From: Areca catechu | Lineage: Eukaryota > Streptophyta > Magnoliopsida > Arecales > Arecaceae | Assembly (NCBI GenBank): GCA_021397845.1 | Contig: CM038047.1 | Span: 127,268,112 to 127,332,111 of the forward strand | Direction of reading: 5' to 3' | DNA: 64,000 nucleotides | In this document: piece after piece, positions 31,883 through 44,064 of the stretch | How the letters are laid out: the number at the start of each line of letters is the position of its first letter | Position numbering within the stretch: the stretch's first letter is position 1 | Notes under the pieces: model-generated | What the model was told of the DNA's origin: nothing | What the model saw: the letters and a program-made list of their open reading frames with translations, nothing else | Databases searched by the model: none | Program-made: the position numbers and the translations under genes

Positions 31883-32030
31883 TCGGTGTCTAGAAAGGTG
31901 GTTCTGGGAAGGTAAAGAGAATTATGGTTTTTAATTGGTTCCGATGACTGACCTGGCCAATTTTTATTGGTGTCTAGGAAAGCAACGGGGGGACTCCCAC
32001 ATCTCTTCCACTTGCCTGGCCGATTTGATT
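31883..32030 (+). other. Shared leader module, A1 copy
   Basis: TCGGTGTCTAGAAAGGTGG, GGGAAGGTAAAGAGAAT, TTGGTTCCGATGACTGACC, TGGCCAATTTTTATTGGTG, TCTAGGAAAGCAACGGGG and GCCTGGCCGATTTGA in order. Two half-units, each opening with GGTGTCTAG and closing with CCTGGCC. The A2 copy at 39412-39557 is almost identical. Confidence 0.88.
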
Positions 32031-32115
32031 AAATTTAAATCTTGACTAAAATTCTTAGTGTTAAAAATACTATATATTGGCCTTCCTTCATGCTGGATCA
32101 TTATTGTGTTATGAA

Positions 32116-32440
32116 CCACATTAGGTTTGTTGTATTATCTGCAAGACCTAATATGGTGATTGACATAATACTAGTCTAGTGCATAGATATGCTTACAGTA
32201 TATTCAGTATAATTCTTTGTTGTGTTATCTGCAAGGGCATTATATTTGAGTATTGACTATATTAAAATGAAAAGGTCTTGACTTAACTAGAACATTATGG
32301 TTTGTTGTGTTTTCTGCAAGACTGATAATGTTTTAGAGGCCAAGTTACTTCTTGAGAATTATATGAGATATAATTGGAAGAGTTTCCTACCTTTGAGCTT
32401 ATAAAAGATTTGTTGTGTTTTATGCAAGATCTTTTATAAG
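32116..32440 (+). other. A1 leader: four constant-loop stem-loops
   Basis: Core TTTGTTGT..T..TGCAAG in each. Stems: 32116-32156 (CCACATTAGGT with ACCTAATATGG, one mismatch), 32208-32244 (TATAAT-type), 32287-32336 (CTAGAACATTAT with ATAATGTTTTAG) and 32398-32440 (CTTATAAAAGAT with ATCTTTTATAAG, 12 bp perfect). Spacing is roughly 80-110 bp. Confidence 0.9.
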
Positions 32441-32619
32441 TTATTAGGATCTCAATCTCACTAAGAAAAACTGATCAGGGTTCTTCTCAATTATCATAGT
32501 GAGGGCTATGATTTTTGATAAAATAGTGGGAGACATAATTAAATTGAAGACCTAATTTAATGTTGTAAGTCATTTCATGGTTGTTTGCTTATGTATTGTT
32601 CTTTATTAAATGTAGATAA

Positions 32620-33470
32620 ATGGCATATTCATTATCACTGTGAAGTATCTTAGATACCAACAAACTGACTGGTCCGAACTATGTGGACTGGTTGAGAAAT
32701 TTAAAGATAATGCTGAGTTCAGAAAAACTTTTTTATATTCTTGATACCCCTAGTCTTAATCCACTAGGGGACGATGCCACATAGGAAGATATGGCCACAT
32801 ACAAAATGTGGCAGAATGACTCCCTCACTGTCAAGTGTATCATACTAGCCTCTATGACCAATCAGTTACAGAGACAGCATGAAAGCATGGATACTCAATC
32901 CATAATGCTCAATTTAAAAGAGCTTTATGGAGAACATAGCATAACTGCTAGATATGAAATATCTAAGCAGTTATTCCGTGCTAGGATGACAGAGGGAACA
33001 TCCATTCAGGATCATGTTCTGAAGGTAATTGACTTAATCACCAGATTGGGTCAATTAGGTTTTATCATGGATGGGGAGTTGAATCAGGATTTAATCCTGC
33101 AATCACTCTCGGAGTCATTTTCTCAGTTTGTCTTGAATTATCACATGAACAAACTGAACACTTCCTTGCCTGAGCTGTTAAATATGTTAAAAATAATGGA
33201 GAGCCACGATAAGAAAGAAAAGGCTCCACTTATTCTTGTTGATAAGACCAATAAGAAGAAATCAGGCAAAAAGGGTTTTAATAGGAGGCTAAACCCTAAG
33301 AGTGGCATCAATAAGAATAAGAAAGGAAAGAAGGCCTCCAAACAGTCGAACTGTTTCTTTTGCGGCAAAGCGGGACATTGGAAAAGAAATTGCAAGGCTT
33401 ACATGGCAATTGTGAAGCCTGGTGCATCAGATGCGCCAAAAGGTATGTACGAGATACATGCTATATTGAC
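32620..33470 (+). pseudogene. A1 gag
   Basis: ATG at 32620 matches the start used in A2 (40147). An early stop lies at 32641-32643 (TGA where A2 has CGA), and a TAG replaces the A2 CAG codon just before 32791. From 32791 the frame is open through to RT. Copia gag landmarks: TGPNYVDWLRNLK-type text, KCIILASMTNQLQRQHESM, SITARYEISKQLFRARM, HVLKVIDLITRLGQLGF and NYHMNKLNTSLPELLNMLK. The zinc knuckle CFFCGKAGHWKRNC at 33352-33393 is intact after a Lys-rich stretch. If translation began at 32791 the N-terminal 57 residues would be missing. Confidence 0.92.
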
Positions 33471-34780
33471 ATTAAATTCATCTATATCAAATACTTGGGT
33501 ATTGGATACCGCTTGTGGCTACCATATATGCAGATCTTTGCAGGACCTCCATAAGCTGGAAGTATTGAAGGAAGGTGACTTCAATCTCTACGGTGCTAGT
33601 GGTGATATCATCCAAGCAGAAGCTGTAGGGACCTATATTCTGAAGTTGCCTTCAGGGAAGATCTTGGAGTTAGAAAATTGTTATTATATGCCTAAGATTA
33701 TTAGGAACATTATATCTATTCCTTTGTTATTAAAACAAGGATATGTAATGGATGTAACGAGCACAGGTTACTCGATAATGTTGTCTAATAAAATTATTTG
33801 TTCTGGCATATTTAGCAATGGGCTCTTAACTCTTTCTTCCAATGATAGTGTTTTTCATGTCAATAATAAAAGGAAAAGAGAAGACTTTAATGATACTTTA
33901 CTTTGGCATCATCGACTTGGTCATGTTAATGAGTCTAGGATAAGCAAGTTATACAAGGAAAAATTCCTTGATCCTTATGAGTATGAATCATTAGGAACTT
34001 GCGAATCATGTCTCATGGATAAGATGACCAAGACTCCATTTACTGGACATGGAGAAAGGTCAACTGAGTTATTAGGACTTATACATACTGATATATGTGG
34101 TCCAATGACAACTCAGGCCAGAGGTGGATACTCATATTTTATCACTTTTACAGATGATTTATCTAGGTTCGGATGTGTGTATCTTATGAAATATAAATCT
34201 GAAGCCTTTGATAAATTTAAGGAGTATCAAAGTATGGTCGAAAAACAAACCGAGAAAAGTATTAAAGTTCTTCGTTCTGATCGAGGAGGAGAATACTTAT
34301 CCACGGAGTTTTTAGACTATCTTAAAGTTAATGGAATTCTTTCTGAATGGACCCCTCCTTATATACCACAGCTAAATGGTATAGTTGAAAGGAGGAATCG
34401 TACCTTATTAGATATGGTACGATCCATGATGTGCTTCACAAATTTACCCATTTCCTTCTGGGGTCATGCCCTAGAAACTGTTGTTTACATTCTGAACAAG
34501 GTACCTTCTAAATCAGTTGGTAGTACTCCATCTGAAATTTGGAATGGAAAGAAACCGTATCTTAAATATTTTAAGGTATGGGGATGTCCAACTTATGTTA
34601 AAAGAAATTTTGGACATAAGATGGAACCTAGAGCAGATAAATGTCTATTTGTAGGATATCATAGAGAGGGTAGAAGATATCTGTTTTACCATTCTATTGA
34701 ACAAAAGATTTTTGTCAGCAGGCATGCCACATTTCTAGAAAAAGAGCTCATTTTAGAAAAGGGCAATAGTAGAACTGTTG
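33471..34780 (+). pseudogene. A1 protease and integrase (frame still open)
   Basis: Same frame as gag from 32791. The protease active site is WVLDTACGYHICRS with Asp at 33505-33507; Ala follows Thr where BARE1 relatives usually have Gly. GAG-pre-integrase: LLWHHRLGHVNESRISKLY and the zinc text CESCLMDKMTK. Integrase: HTDICGPMTTQARGG (first catalytic Asp), RSDRGGEYLSTEF (second, 34279-34281) and PQLNGIVERRNRT (Glu, 34387-34389). The tail reads WGCPTYVKRNFGHK. This is the best preserved gag-pol stretch in the window, about 2.3 kb open, but it lacks an intact start and the RT downstream is shifted. Confidence 0.93.
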
Positions 34781-36530
34781 AACTTGGAGAAGTACAAGAA
34801 ACACAGATAAACAGTTCTCAACCATTAGAACATACAGTTAGGATAGAACCAGAATACAAAACTCCTCCCCGTATGTCTGATAGAGTGCCACGGGCACCTG
34901 AGAGGTGTGGGTTTATTATTGAAAATAATGAAGCCCAAGTCATTCAAAATGATGATCCTCTGACCCATACGGAAGCTATCTTGAGTACTGATACAGATAG
35001 ATGGCAAGAAGCCATGGAATCCAAGATAGACTCTATGTATGTAAACCAAGTATGGTCTTTGGTCGATGCACCGAGGATGTTAATCCTATTGGGTGCAAAT
35101 GGGTCTATAAGAAAAAGATTGGGGCTGATGGCCAAGTTGAAACCTATAAAGCCAGAATAGTGGCAAAAGGTTTTAGACAAAAATAGGGAATTGATTATGA
35201 CGAAACATTCTCACCTGTTGCCATGCTCAAATCAATTCGGATTTTACTTGCTATAGCAGCATACCACGATTATGAGATCTGGCAGATGGATGTGAAGATT
35301 GCATTCCTCAATGGTTTCCTTGAGGAAGAAGTTTACATGTCACAGCCAGAAGGTTTTATTTCAAAGAATAAACCTAATCAAGTATGCAAGCTAAAGAAAT
35401 CCATTTATGGATTAAAGCAAGCTTCAAGGAGTTGGAACATCCACTTTGATAAAACTATTAAAAGGTTTGGTTTTATCAAAAATGTGGATGAACCCTGTGT
35501 TTATAAGAAGACTAGTGGGAGTGCCATAGTCTTCTTGGTTCTGTATGTAGATGACATACTCCTCATTGGGAATGATATCCCAAGGTTGCAATAAGTCAAG
35601 GTTTGGCTATCAATCCAGTTTTCCATGAATGATTGGGGAGAAGCATCCTATTTACTAGGTATTAAGATCTATAGAGATAGATCTAAGAGGATGCTAGGTT
35701 TATCCCAATCTAGGTACATTGACTTAGTGCTGAAAAGATTCAGCATGGATGGAAGTAAAAGAGGTTATCTTCCTATGAGTCAAGGCATACATCTTTCTAA
35801 AAGGATGTCTCCTAAGACAATTGAAGAAAGAAGTAGAATGAATTCTATACCTTATGCTTCGGCAGTAGGGTCCATAATGTATGCCATGTTATGTACCAGG
35901 CCTGATGTGGCATATGCTTTAGGCATTGTCAGTAGGTTTCAGGCTGATCCATGAGAGAATCATTGGAAAGCAGTTAAAAATATTCTTAAGTACCTGAGAA
36001 GGACTAAGGATATTTTTCTGGTTTATGGTGGTTCTGATCTTAAACTAGAAGCTTATTCTGATTCTAGTTTTCAATCAGACCCTGATGATAGAAAATCCAC
36101 TTTGGGATATGTTTTTACCCTAAATGGTGGAGTAGTGAGTTGGAAGATTACCAAGCAGCAGACTGTAGCTGACTCAACCACAGAGGCAGAATACATAGCT
36201 GTCAGTGAAGCCGCCAAGGAAGCAGTCTGAATGAAGAAGTTCATCACAGAGTTGGGTGTTGTTCCTGAGATTGAAAACCCAGTGCCACTTTACTGTGACA
36301 ACACTGGAGCTGTTGCTCAAGCTAAAGAACCAAGAGCTCATCATAAGTCCAAGCACATTCTGAGACGCTTCCATCTCGTCCGAGAAATAGTATAGAGACA
36401 AGATGTCTACATAAATAGAGTTGATACAAAGAACAATATAGCAGACCCGTTCACTAAGGCTCTACCATAGCGAGAGTTTGATCGCCACCTCGAGTGTATG
36501 GGACTAAGATTCAATGGCGATTGGCTTTAG
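34781..36530 (+). pseudogene. A1 reverse transcriptase and RNase H
   Basis: RT begins in the open frame (TEAILSTDTDRWQEAM, YVNQVWSLVDAP), then a one-base deletion at about 35075 (relative to A2) shifts the frame, ending at 35160. The correct frame resumes: MLKSIRILLAIAAYHDYEIW, MDVKIAFLNGFLEEEVYM, SIYGLKQASRSWN, and LVLYVDDILLIGND with YVDD at 35544-35555. Stops lie at 35592-35594, 35952-35954 and several RNase H codons (Trp to stop after KEAV). RNase H has DSTTEAEYIAVSEAAKEAV and the terminal ADPFTKALP box. Pol ends with Gly-Asp-Trp-Leu-stop at 36530, 14 bp before the next LTR. Confidence 0.92.
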
Positions 36531-36572
36531 TGCAAGTGGGAGATTGAAAGGGATATGCCCTACAAGCCAATT
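36519..36572 (+). other. A1: inverted repeat around polypurine tract and LTR2 start
   Basis: GATTGGCTT (36519-36527, the last pol codons) can pair with AAGCCAAT inside LTR2 (36564-36571). Between them lie the purine tract GTGGGAGA and the LTR start TGAAAGGG; an inner GGG-ATATG-CCC can pair too. In LTR2 one base of the outer stem is mutated; in LTR3 it is perfect. Confidence 0.8.
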
Positions 36573-38982
36573 TATGTTGTATCTCCCAAAGCATTGTAAT
36601 TGATAATATTCTAATAAAGGCATTATTTTTCATCATACGCTATGTTTATTATTATATGATGAACCCCAAAGATTAGGGCTATGATTTTAGGATTATGATG
36701 AGATCATACCAGTGAGACCTAAAGTCTTAAAACCTTAATCTAAAATATTCCTAGTTAAAGGAACCTTGAGTAGGGGATCAGGGTTTTTTCGGTAAGACTA
36801 GCACATCCTATATATACAGAATAGGATGACTGCTCTCATAGTCACATGTGTATGACACTAATACTAGGATGTGGGTGCTCATTAGAGAATGAGTTCATTG
36901 ATATGATCCAACTTGAGAACATCTAATGGAGTCTTAGCTACATGTCAATAGAAGGTTCTCATAGTAGGAGTGGTACAAGTAATCCTTTGACCTGAGACTG
37001 CCATAAGTACCTTATGTACATGAACCCATGCTTTGGTTCAATCCTAATCATGACACTAAGTCATGCACAGGATTGATACTGGGAATGGTGAATTGGATAT
37101 GAAGGTAATGAGTAGGTAAACAAGGAATCGATCACTCTTAGTAAGAGGAGATTGCATCCAGCTAGTTATCAATCAGATGATGATTCAGGGAATCTTTGAT
37201 GAAAGTAAAGATATTAGAGATGATTTCTAATATCAAGATAATTGAATCATCAATATAAGATTGAGCTAGAAATGAATGTAATATTGGAGTTGACATATAT
37301 CCATATCCATAATTATATTTTGAGTGCAGGCTGATCGAAGGATTTAATTGTACGGTAACTTTCTACTGAAGGATATTTTTGGTATTTCACCAGAATTTCC
37401 ATATCTTCCGGGTAGACATGACACATTGCTAGACGTCAATCTTGTCTTGTGGGTTGATTAAATTGAATGATCACTTATTAGGAAGAGTCCTAATTGATCA
37501 TAATCGGGTAAGCCCGGTTTGACCAAAATCGATTAAAAGGAGTTCTAATCAAATTAGGTCAACTTGTATTCGAACCCACTGCTGGCTAGATGTGGAACCC
37601 AATGGGTCACACACTTAAGAGAATTGATCAAGGGTTTAATTTTGTAATTAAATATTTTGCATGATGACACTCTAGCAGGTATTGCAAATCCTAGCTTCTA
37701 TTCGAATTAGATTCGAATTAGGGTTCCGGATTGGTTCAATTTGGGTTCTAATTGGATCTAATTAGACCCTAATTGAGGTTATAGGGATTATGGCTAACCC
37801 TATTGGCTAACCATGTATCTAGGCTAGCCCCCCACCTGCCCCTTAGCATTTTCATGCCAAAATGCCAAGAGTCCATGCACTAATGGACTCTTGGCACGCC
37901 ATTTGGAAGAGTCCATGGTGCATGGACTCTTGGTGCGCTCCATAAAAATCTCCGATGTTTTTATATGGGGTGGCTTCTCTTATCTCTTTTAGCGCCTCAA
38001 ATGTCCCCCCTTGGATTGGAATCCAAGGGTTGATGCTTTTTGAGAAAGGCAGGAAGCATTCGTTGCTTCCCGGTTGCGCGAAATAACATCTCCTCGGAGA
38101 TTTAAAGTCGCGACTCCTTTCTTTTAAAAAACATCATGACTTTTCATTTAAGAAAAGCCGTGGGACTTACCCGGAAGGACGTGAGAAGGAAGGATGGGGC
38201 GTAAGAAAATAAGAAAGGGCGTGATGAGTTTTTCACGTAGAGTTGTGTAGGCGACTCTCTGAAATCTATTTAAGGGGTCAGGAAAAATCAGAACCGGGTA
38301 ATCTGAAATTTTTTTTCTACCTCTCCAAAAAACTCTTTCTCTCTTTTCTTATTCTTGCACTGTTTCTTTTACAGAGTACACCTCTGTGGAAACTCTGCTA
38401 CTGAACAAGAACAAGAGCGAAAGTCTCCGACGGTAAAGCAAAGGAGGAGTTCTGATTCTTATTCTTTCTTTCTTACATTAAGACATTCTTGTCTTAGTTT
38501 CTCCTCCAATTTAAGACAAGCCTAAATCCCCTTAGGACAAGGTCTTATCTTCAAGAAAAGAGTGTCTTAGAGGGTCAAGGTCTTAGTGGAAGTTGGAGAA
38601 GAGATAAAAGAAAGGAAGGCAACCTCTTGTGTGGAAGAATTCCAGCCATAATCTGAAGAATTGAGTTCTAGGAAGAAGAACTCAATAGGAGGAACCATTG
38701 GACAAGAAGATAGTATTCTTGATCATTGCTCTATGTGGATCACCATCGGAGGGCGGACACCTGGATGCCTGGTGAACTCAAATAGCCTGTTCATCTTCAA
38801 GATTAAATCTTCATCAATTTGGAATTAGCGGTTACAGGTTAGTACTCTAATTCTAATTTGCATAAGAATGTTAGTCTTCATACATTTTAGTCTTATTAAG
38901 GAGTTCCTGGTTTAGGATTTCGGTACATATTAATTTCAATTTTTGAAATTACCCTTCCGTTGTGTTGCACCGGAACCCTACA
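36545..38982 (+). repeat. A LTR2 (shared middle LTR)
   Basis: TGAAAGGGATATGCCC to AACCCTACA, 2438 bp. Immediately preceded by a polypurine tract and immediately followed by a primer site, so it reads as 3' LTR of one copy and 5' LTR of the next. Confidence 0.96.
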
Positions 38983-38983
38983 G

Positions 38984-38996
38984 TGGTATCAGAGCC
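38984..38996 (+). other. A2 primer binding site
   Basis: TGGTATCAGAGCC one base after the end of LTR2. Confidence 0.93.
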
Positions 38997-40146
38997 ACCT
39001 TAATTTGGACTATAATTTATGATAGTTTGTATGTCACGAATTCGGGTTTTTAAATCATAATATGTTACTACACTTAGCATATCTTTGTTTGCAGATATAT
39101 TTTGATGTATGCCACTAGTTAGGGTCTTTCACTCAAATCCAAATTATTATAGAGATATGTATAGTTTTGAAGTCATCATACTGAAATAAGGTTGCCCTGG
39201 CATAATGGTGGATCCATTATATGGTAAATGGTTGTCCTAGTATGATGACACACTTAGCACATATTTGTTTATTTATAAGAGTGATATGTTGATTGTGATA
39301 CATTCTATAAGGATGTGCTGGCAATTTATAAATCCCTCCTCTTAAAAATTATATTAAGTCTTAGTATATTTAACTAATAAGCATCTCTAGTCATGATATA
39401 CAATTGATCATTCGGTGTCTAGAAAGGTGGTTCTGGGAAGGTAAAGAGAATTATGGTTTTTAATTGGTTCCGTTGACTGACCTGGCCAATTTTTATTGAT
39501 GTCTAAGAAAGCAACGGGGGGACTCCCACATCTCTTCCACTTGCCTGGCTGATTTGATTAATTTAAATCTTGACTAAAATGCTTAGTGTTAAAAATACTA
39601 TATATTGGCCTTCCTTCATGCTGGATCATTATTGTGTTATGAAACACATTAGGTTTGTTGTGTTATATGCAAGACTTAATATGGTGATTGACATAATACT
39701 AGTCTAGTGCATAGATATGCATACAGTATATTCAGTATAATGCTTTGTTGTGTTATCTGCAAGGGTATTATATTTGAGTATTGACTGTATAGAAATGTAA
39801 GGGTCTTGACTTAAATAGAACATTATGGTTTGTTGTGTTTTCTGCAAGACTAATAATGTTTTAGAGGCCAAGTTACTTCTTGAGAATTATATGAGATATA
39901 ATTGGAAGAGTTTCCTACCTTTGAGCTTATAAAAGATTTGTTGTGTTTTCTGCAAGATCTTTTATAAGTTATTAGAATCTCAATCTCACTAAGAAAAACC
40001 GATCAGGGTTCTTCTCGATTATCATAGGAGGGCTATGATTTTTGATAAAATAGTGGGAGACATAATTAAATTGAAGACCTAATTTAATTATGTAAGTCAT
40101 TTCATGGTTGTTTGGTTATGTATTGTTCTTTATTAAATGTAGATAA
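38997..40146 (+). other. A2 untranslated leader with module and four stem-loops
   Basis: Parallel to the A1 leader. Module at 39412-39557. Stem-loops at 39644-39684, 39736-39772 (TATAATGC with GTATTATA, one G-U pair, better paired than in A1), 39815-39864 and 39926-39968 (CTTATAAAAGAT with ATCTTTTATAAG, perfect). Confidence 0.88.
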
Positions 40147-41010
40147 ATGGAATCTTCATTATCACTGCGAAGTATCTTAGATACCAACAAACTTACTGGT
40201 CCGAACTATGTGGATTGGTTGAGAAATTTAAAGATTGTGCTGAGTTCAGAAAAACTTTCTTATATTCTTGATACCCCTAGTCTTAATCCACTAGGGGACG
40301 ATGCCACACAGGAAGATATGGCCATATACAAAATGTGGCAGAATGACTCCTTCACTGTCAAGTGTATCATACTAGCCTCTATGACCAATGAGTTACAGAG
40401 ACAGCATGAAAGCATGGTTACTCAATCCATAATGCTCAATTTTAAAGAGCTTTATGGAGAACATAGCATAACTGCTAGATATGAAATATCTAAGCAGAAC
40501 TGCTAGATATGAAATATCTAAGTAGTTAATCCATGCTAGGATGACAGAGGGAACATCCATTCAGGATCATGTTCTGAAGGTAATTAACTTAATCACCAGA
40601 TTGGGTCAATTAGGTTTTATCATGGATGGGGAGTTGAATCAGGATTTAATCCTGCAATCACTCCCAGAGTCATTTTCTCAGTTTGTCTTGAATTATCACA
40701 TGAACAAACTGAACACTTCCTTGCCTGAGCTGTTAAATATGTTAAAAATAGTGGAGTGCCACGTTAAGAAAGAAAAGGCTCCACTTATTCTTATTGATAA
40801 GACCAATAAGAAGAAATCAGGCAAAAAGGGTTTTAAAAGGAGGCTAAACCCTAAGAGTCGCATCAATAAGAATAAGAAAGGAAACAAGGCCTCCAAACAG
40901 TCGACCTATTTCTTTTGTGGCAAAGCAGGACATTGGAAAAGAAATTGCAAGGCTTACCTTGCAACTGTGAAGCCTGGTGCATCAGATGTGCCAAAAGGTA
41001 TGTATGAGAT
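40147..41010 (+). pseudogene. A2 gag, with 28-bp tandem duplication
   Basis: Start MESSLSLRSILDTNKLTGPN at 40147 is intact, unlike A1. The frame fails at about 40500, where 28 bp (40470-40497) are repeated immediately (40498-40525), shifting the frame and adding a stop. After that the original reading resumes at 40541 with MTEGTSIQDHVLKVINLI. In the zinc knuckle YFFCGKAGHWKRNC the first Cys has become Tyr, which should abolish zinc binding. The rest is as in A1. Confidence 0.93.
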
Positions 41011-42313
41011 ACATGCTATAATGACATTAAATTCATCTATATCAAATACTTGGGTATTGGATACCGCTTGTGGTTACCATATATGCAAATCTTTACAGGA
41101 CCTCCAAAAGCTTAAAGTATTGAAGGAAGGTGACTTCAATCTCTACGGTGCTAGTGGTGATATCATCCAAGCAGAAGCTGTAGAGACCTATATTCTGAAG
41201 TTGCCTTCAAGAAAGATCTTGGAGTTAGAAAATTGTTATTATATGCCTAAGATTATTAGGAACATTATATCTATTCCTTTGTTATTAAAACAAGGATATG
41301 TAATGGATGTAACGAGCACTGGTTGCTCGATAATGTTGTCTAATAAAATTATTTGTTCTGGCATATTTAGCAATGGGCTCTTAACTCTTTCTTCCAATGA
41401 TAGTGTTTTTCATGTCAATAATAAAAGAAAAAGAGAAGACTTTAATGATACTTTACTTTGGCATCATCGACTTGGTCATGTTAATGAGTCTAGGATAAGC
41501 AAGTTATACAAGGAAAAATTTCTTGATCCTTATGAGTATGAATCATTAGGAACTTGCGAATCATGTCTCATGGGTAAGATGACCAAGACTCCATTTACTG
41601 GACATGGAGAAAGGTCAACTGAGTTATTAGGACTTATACATACTGATGTATGTGGTCCAATGATAACTCAGGCCAGAGGTGGATACTCATATTTTATCAC
41701 TTTTACAGATGATTTATCTAGGTTCAGATGTGTGTATCTTATGAAACATAAATCTGAAGTCTTTGATAAATTTAAGGAGTATCAAAGTATGGTCGAAAAA
41801 CAAACCGAGAAAAGTATTAAAGTTCTTTGTTCTGATCGAGGAGGAGAATACTTATCCATGAAGTTTTTAGACTATCTTAAAGTTAATGGAATTCTTTCTG
41901 AATGGACCCCTCCTTATACACCACAGCTAAATGGTATAGCTGAAAGGAGGAATCGTAGCTTATTAGATATGGTACGATCCTTGATGTGCTTCACAAATTT
42001 ACCCATTTCCATCTGGGGTCATGCCCTAGAAACTGCTGTTTACATTCTGAACAAGGTACCTTTTAAATCCGTTGTTAGTACTCCATATGAAATTTGGAGT
42101 GGAAAGAAACCGTATCTTAAATATTTTAAGGTATGGGGATGTCCAACTTATGTTAAAAGAATTTTTGGACATAAGTTGGAACCTAGAGCGGATAAATGTC
42201 TATTTGTAGGATATCCTAGAGAGGGTAGAGGATATCTATTTTACCATCCTACTGAACAAATGATTTTTGTCAGCAGGCGTGCTACTTTTCTAGAAAAAGA
42301 GTTCATTTTATAA
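41011..42313 (+). pseudogene. A2 protease and integrase
   Basis: Open from 40541 to TAA at 42311-42313, where A1 has GAA. Protease WVLDTACGYHICKS; GAG-pre-integrase LLWHHRLGHVNESRISKLY with CESCLMGKMTKTPF; integrase HTDVCGPMITQARGG, CSDRGGEYLSMKF and PQLNGIAERRNRS, so the D-D-E residues are kept. The CESCLMGK text keeps a Gly that A1 changed to Asp. Interrupted just before the RT linker. Confidence 0.93.
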
Positions 42314-44050
42314 AAGGGCAATGGTAGAACTGTTGAACTTGGAGAAGTACAAGAAACACAGATAGACAGTTCTCAACCATTAGAACATATAGTTAGAACA
42401 GAACCAGAACACAAAACTCCTCCCCGTAGGTCTGATAGAGTGCCACGGGCACCTGAGAGGTATGGGTTTATTATTGAAAATAATGAAGCCCAAGTCATTC
42501 AAAATGATGAACCTCTGACCTATACGGAAGCTATCTTGAATACTGATTCAGATAGATGGCAACAAGCCATGGAATCTGAGATAGACTCTATGTATGTAAA
42601 CCAAGTATGGTCTTTGGTCGATGCACCATAGGGTGTTAATCCTATTGGGTGCAAATGGGTCTATAAGAAAAAGACTGGGGCTGATGGCCAAGTTGAAACC
42701 TATAAAGCCAGATTAGTGGAAAAAGGTTTTAGACAAAAACAGGGAATTGATTATGATGAAACATTCTCACCTGTTGCCATGCTCAAATCAATTCGGATTT
42801 TACTTGCTATAACAGCATACCACGATTATGAGATCTGGCAGATGGATGTGAAGACTGCATTCCTCAATGGAAGGTTTTATTTCAAAGAATAAACCTAATC
42901 AAGTATGCAAGCTAAAGAAATCCATTTATGGATTAAAGCAAGCTTCAAGGAGTTGGAACATCCACTTTGATGAAACTATTAAAAGGTTTGGTTTTATCAA
43001 AAATATGGATGAACCCTGTGTTTATAAGAAGACTAGTGGGAGTGCCATAGTCTTCTTGGTTCTGTATGTAGATGACATACTCCTCATTAGGAATGATATC
43101 CTTATGTAGCATCAGTTAAGGTTTGGCTATCAACCCAGTTTTCCATGAAAGATTTGGGAGAAGCATCCTATATACTAGGTATTAAGATCTATAGAGATAG
43201 ATCTAAGAGGATGCTAGGTTTATCCCAATCTAGGTACATTGACTTAGTGCTGAAAAGATTCAGCATGGATGGAAGTAAAAGAGGTTATCTTCCTATGAGT
43301 CAAGGCATACATCTTTATAAAAGGATGTCTCCTAAGACACCTGAAGAAAGAAATAGAATGAATTCTATACCTTATGCTTCGGCAATAGGGTTCATAATGT
43401 ATGCCATGTTATGTACCAAGCCTGATGTGGCATATGCTTTAGGCATAGTTAGTAGGTTTCTGGCTGATCCAGGCGAGGATCATTGGAAAGCAGTTAAAAA
43501 TATTCTTAAGTACCTGAGAAGGACTAAGGATATTTTTCCGGTTTATGGTGGTTCTGATCTTAAACTAGAAGCTTATTTTGATTCTAGTTTTCAATCAGAC
43601 CCTGATGATAGCAAATCCATTTTGGGATATGTTTTTACCCTAAATGGTGGAGCAGTGAGTTAGAAGAGTACCAAGCAGCAGACTATAGCTGACTCAACCA
43701 TAGAGGCAGAATACATAGCTGTCAGTGAAGCCGCCAAGGAAGCAGTCTGGATGAAGAAGTTCATCACAGAGTTTGATGTTGTTCCTGAGATTGAAAACCC
43801 AGTGCCACTTTACTGTGACAACACTAGAGCTGTTGCTTAAGCTAAAGAACCAAGAGCTCATCATAAGTCCAAGCACATTCTGAGATGCTTCAATCTCGTC
43901 TGAGAAATAGTAGAGAGACAAGATGTCTACATAAATAGAGTTGATACAATGAATAATATAGCATACCCATTCACTAAGGCTCTATCACAGTGAGAGTTTG
44001 ATCGCCACCTCGAGTATATGGGACTAAGATTCAAAGGCGATTGGCTTTAG
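42314..44050 (+). pseudogene. A2 reverse transcriptase and RNase H
   Basis: RT linker APERYGFIIENNEAQ, then a TAG at 42629-42631 in the VDAP-GVNPIGCKW text. After MDVKTAFLNG, 35 bp present in A1 are missing at about 42870, which removes the EEEVYM segment and shifts the frame. YVDD is kept in LVLYVDDILLIRND. Another small change near 43108 shifts the frame again. The segment 43145-43663 is open (KDLGEASYILGIKIYRDRS to FTLNGGAVS) and ends at TAG where Trp is expected. RNase H after that has further stops. Pol ends Gly-Asp-Trp-Leu-stop at 44050. Confidence 0.92.
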
Positions 44051-44064
44051 TGCAAGTGGGAGAT

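Larger units (their letters stand above)
31468..32619 (+). other. A1 untranslated leader
   Basis: About 1.15 kb without coding frames. It contains the shared module (31883-32030) and four stem-loops (32116-32440), then a short A/T-rich link with AAAATAGTGGGAGA before the gag start. Confidence 0.85.
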
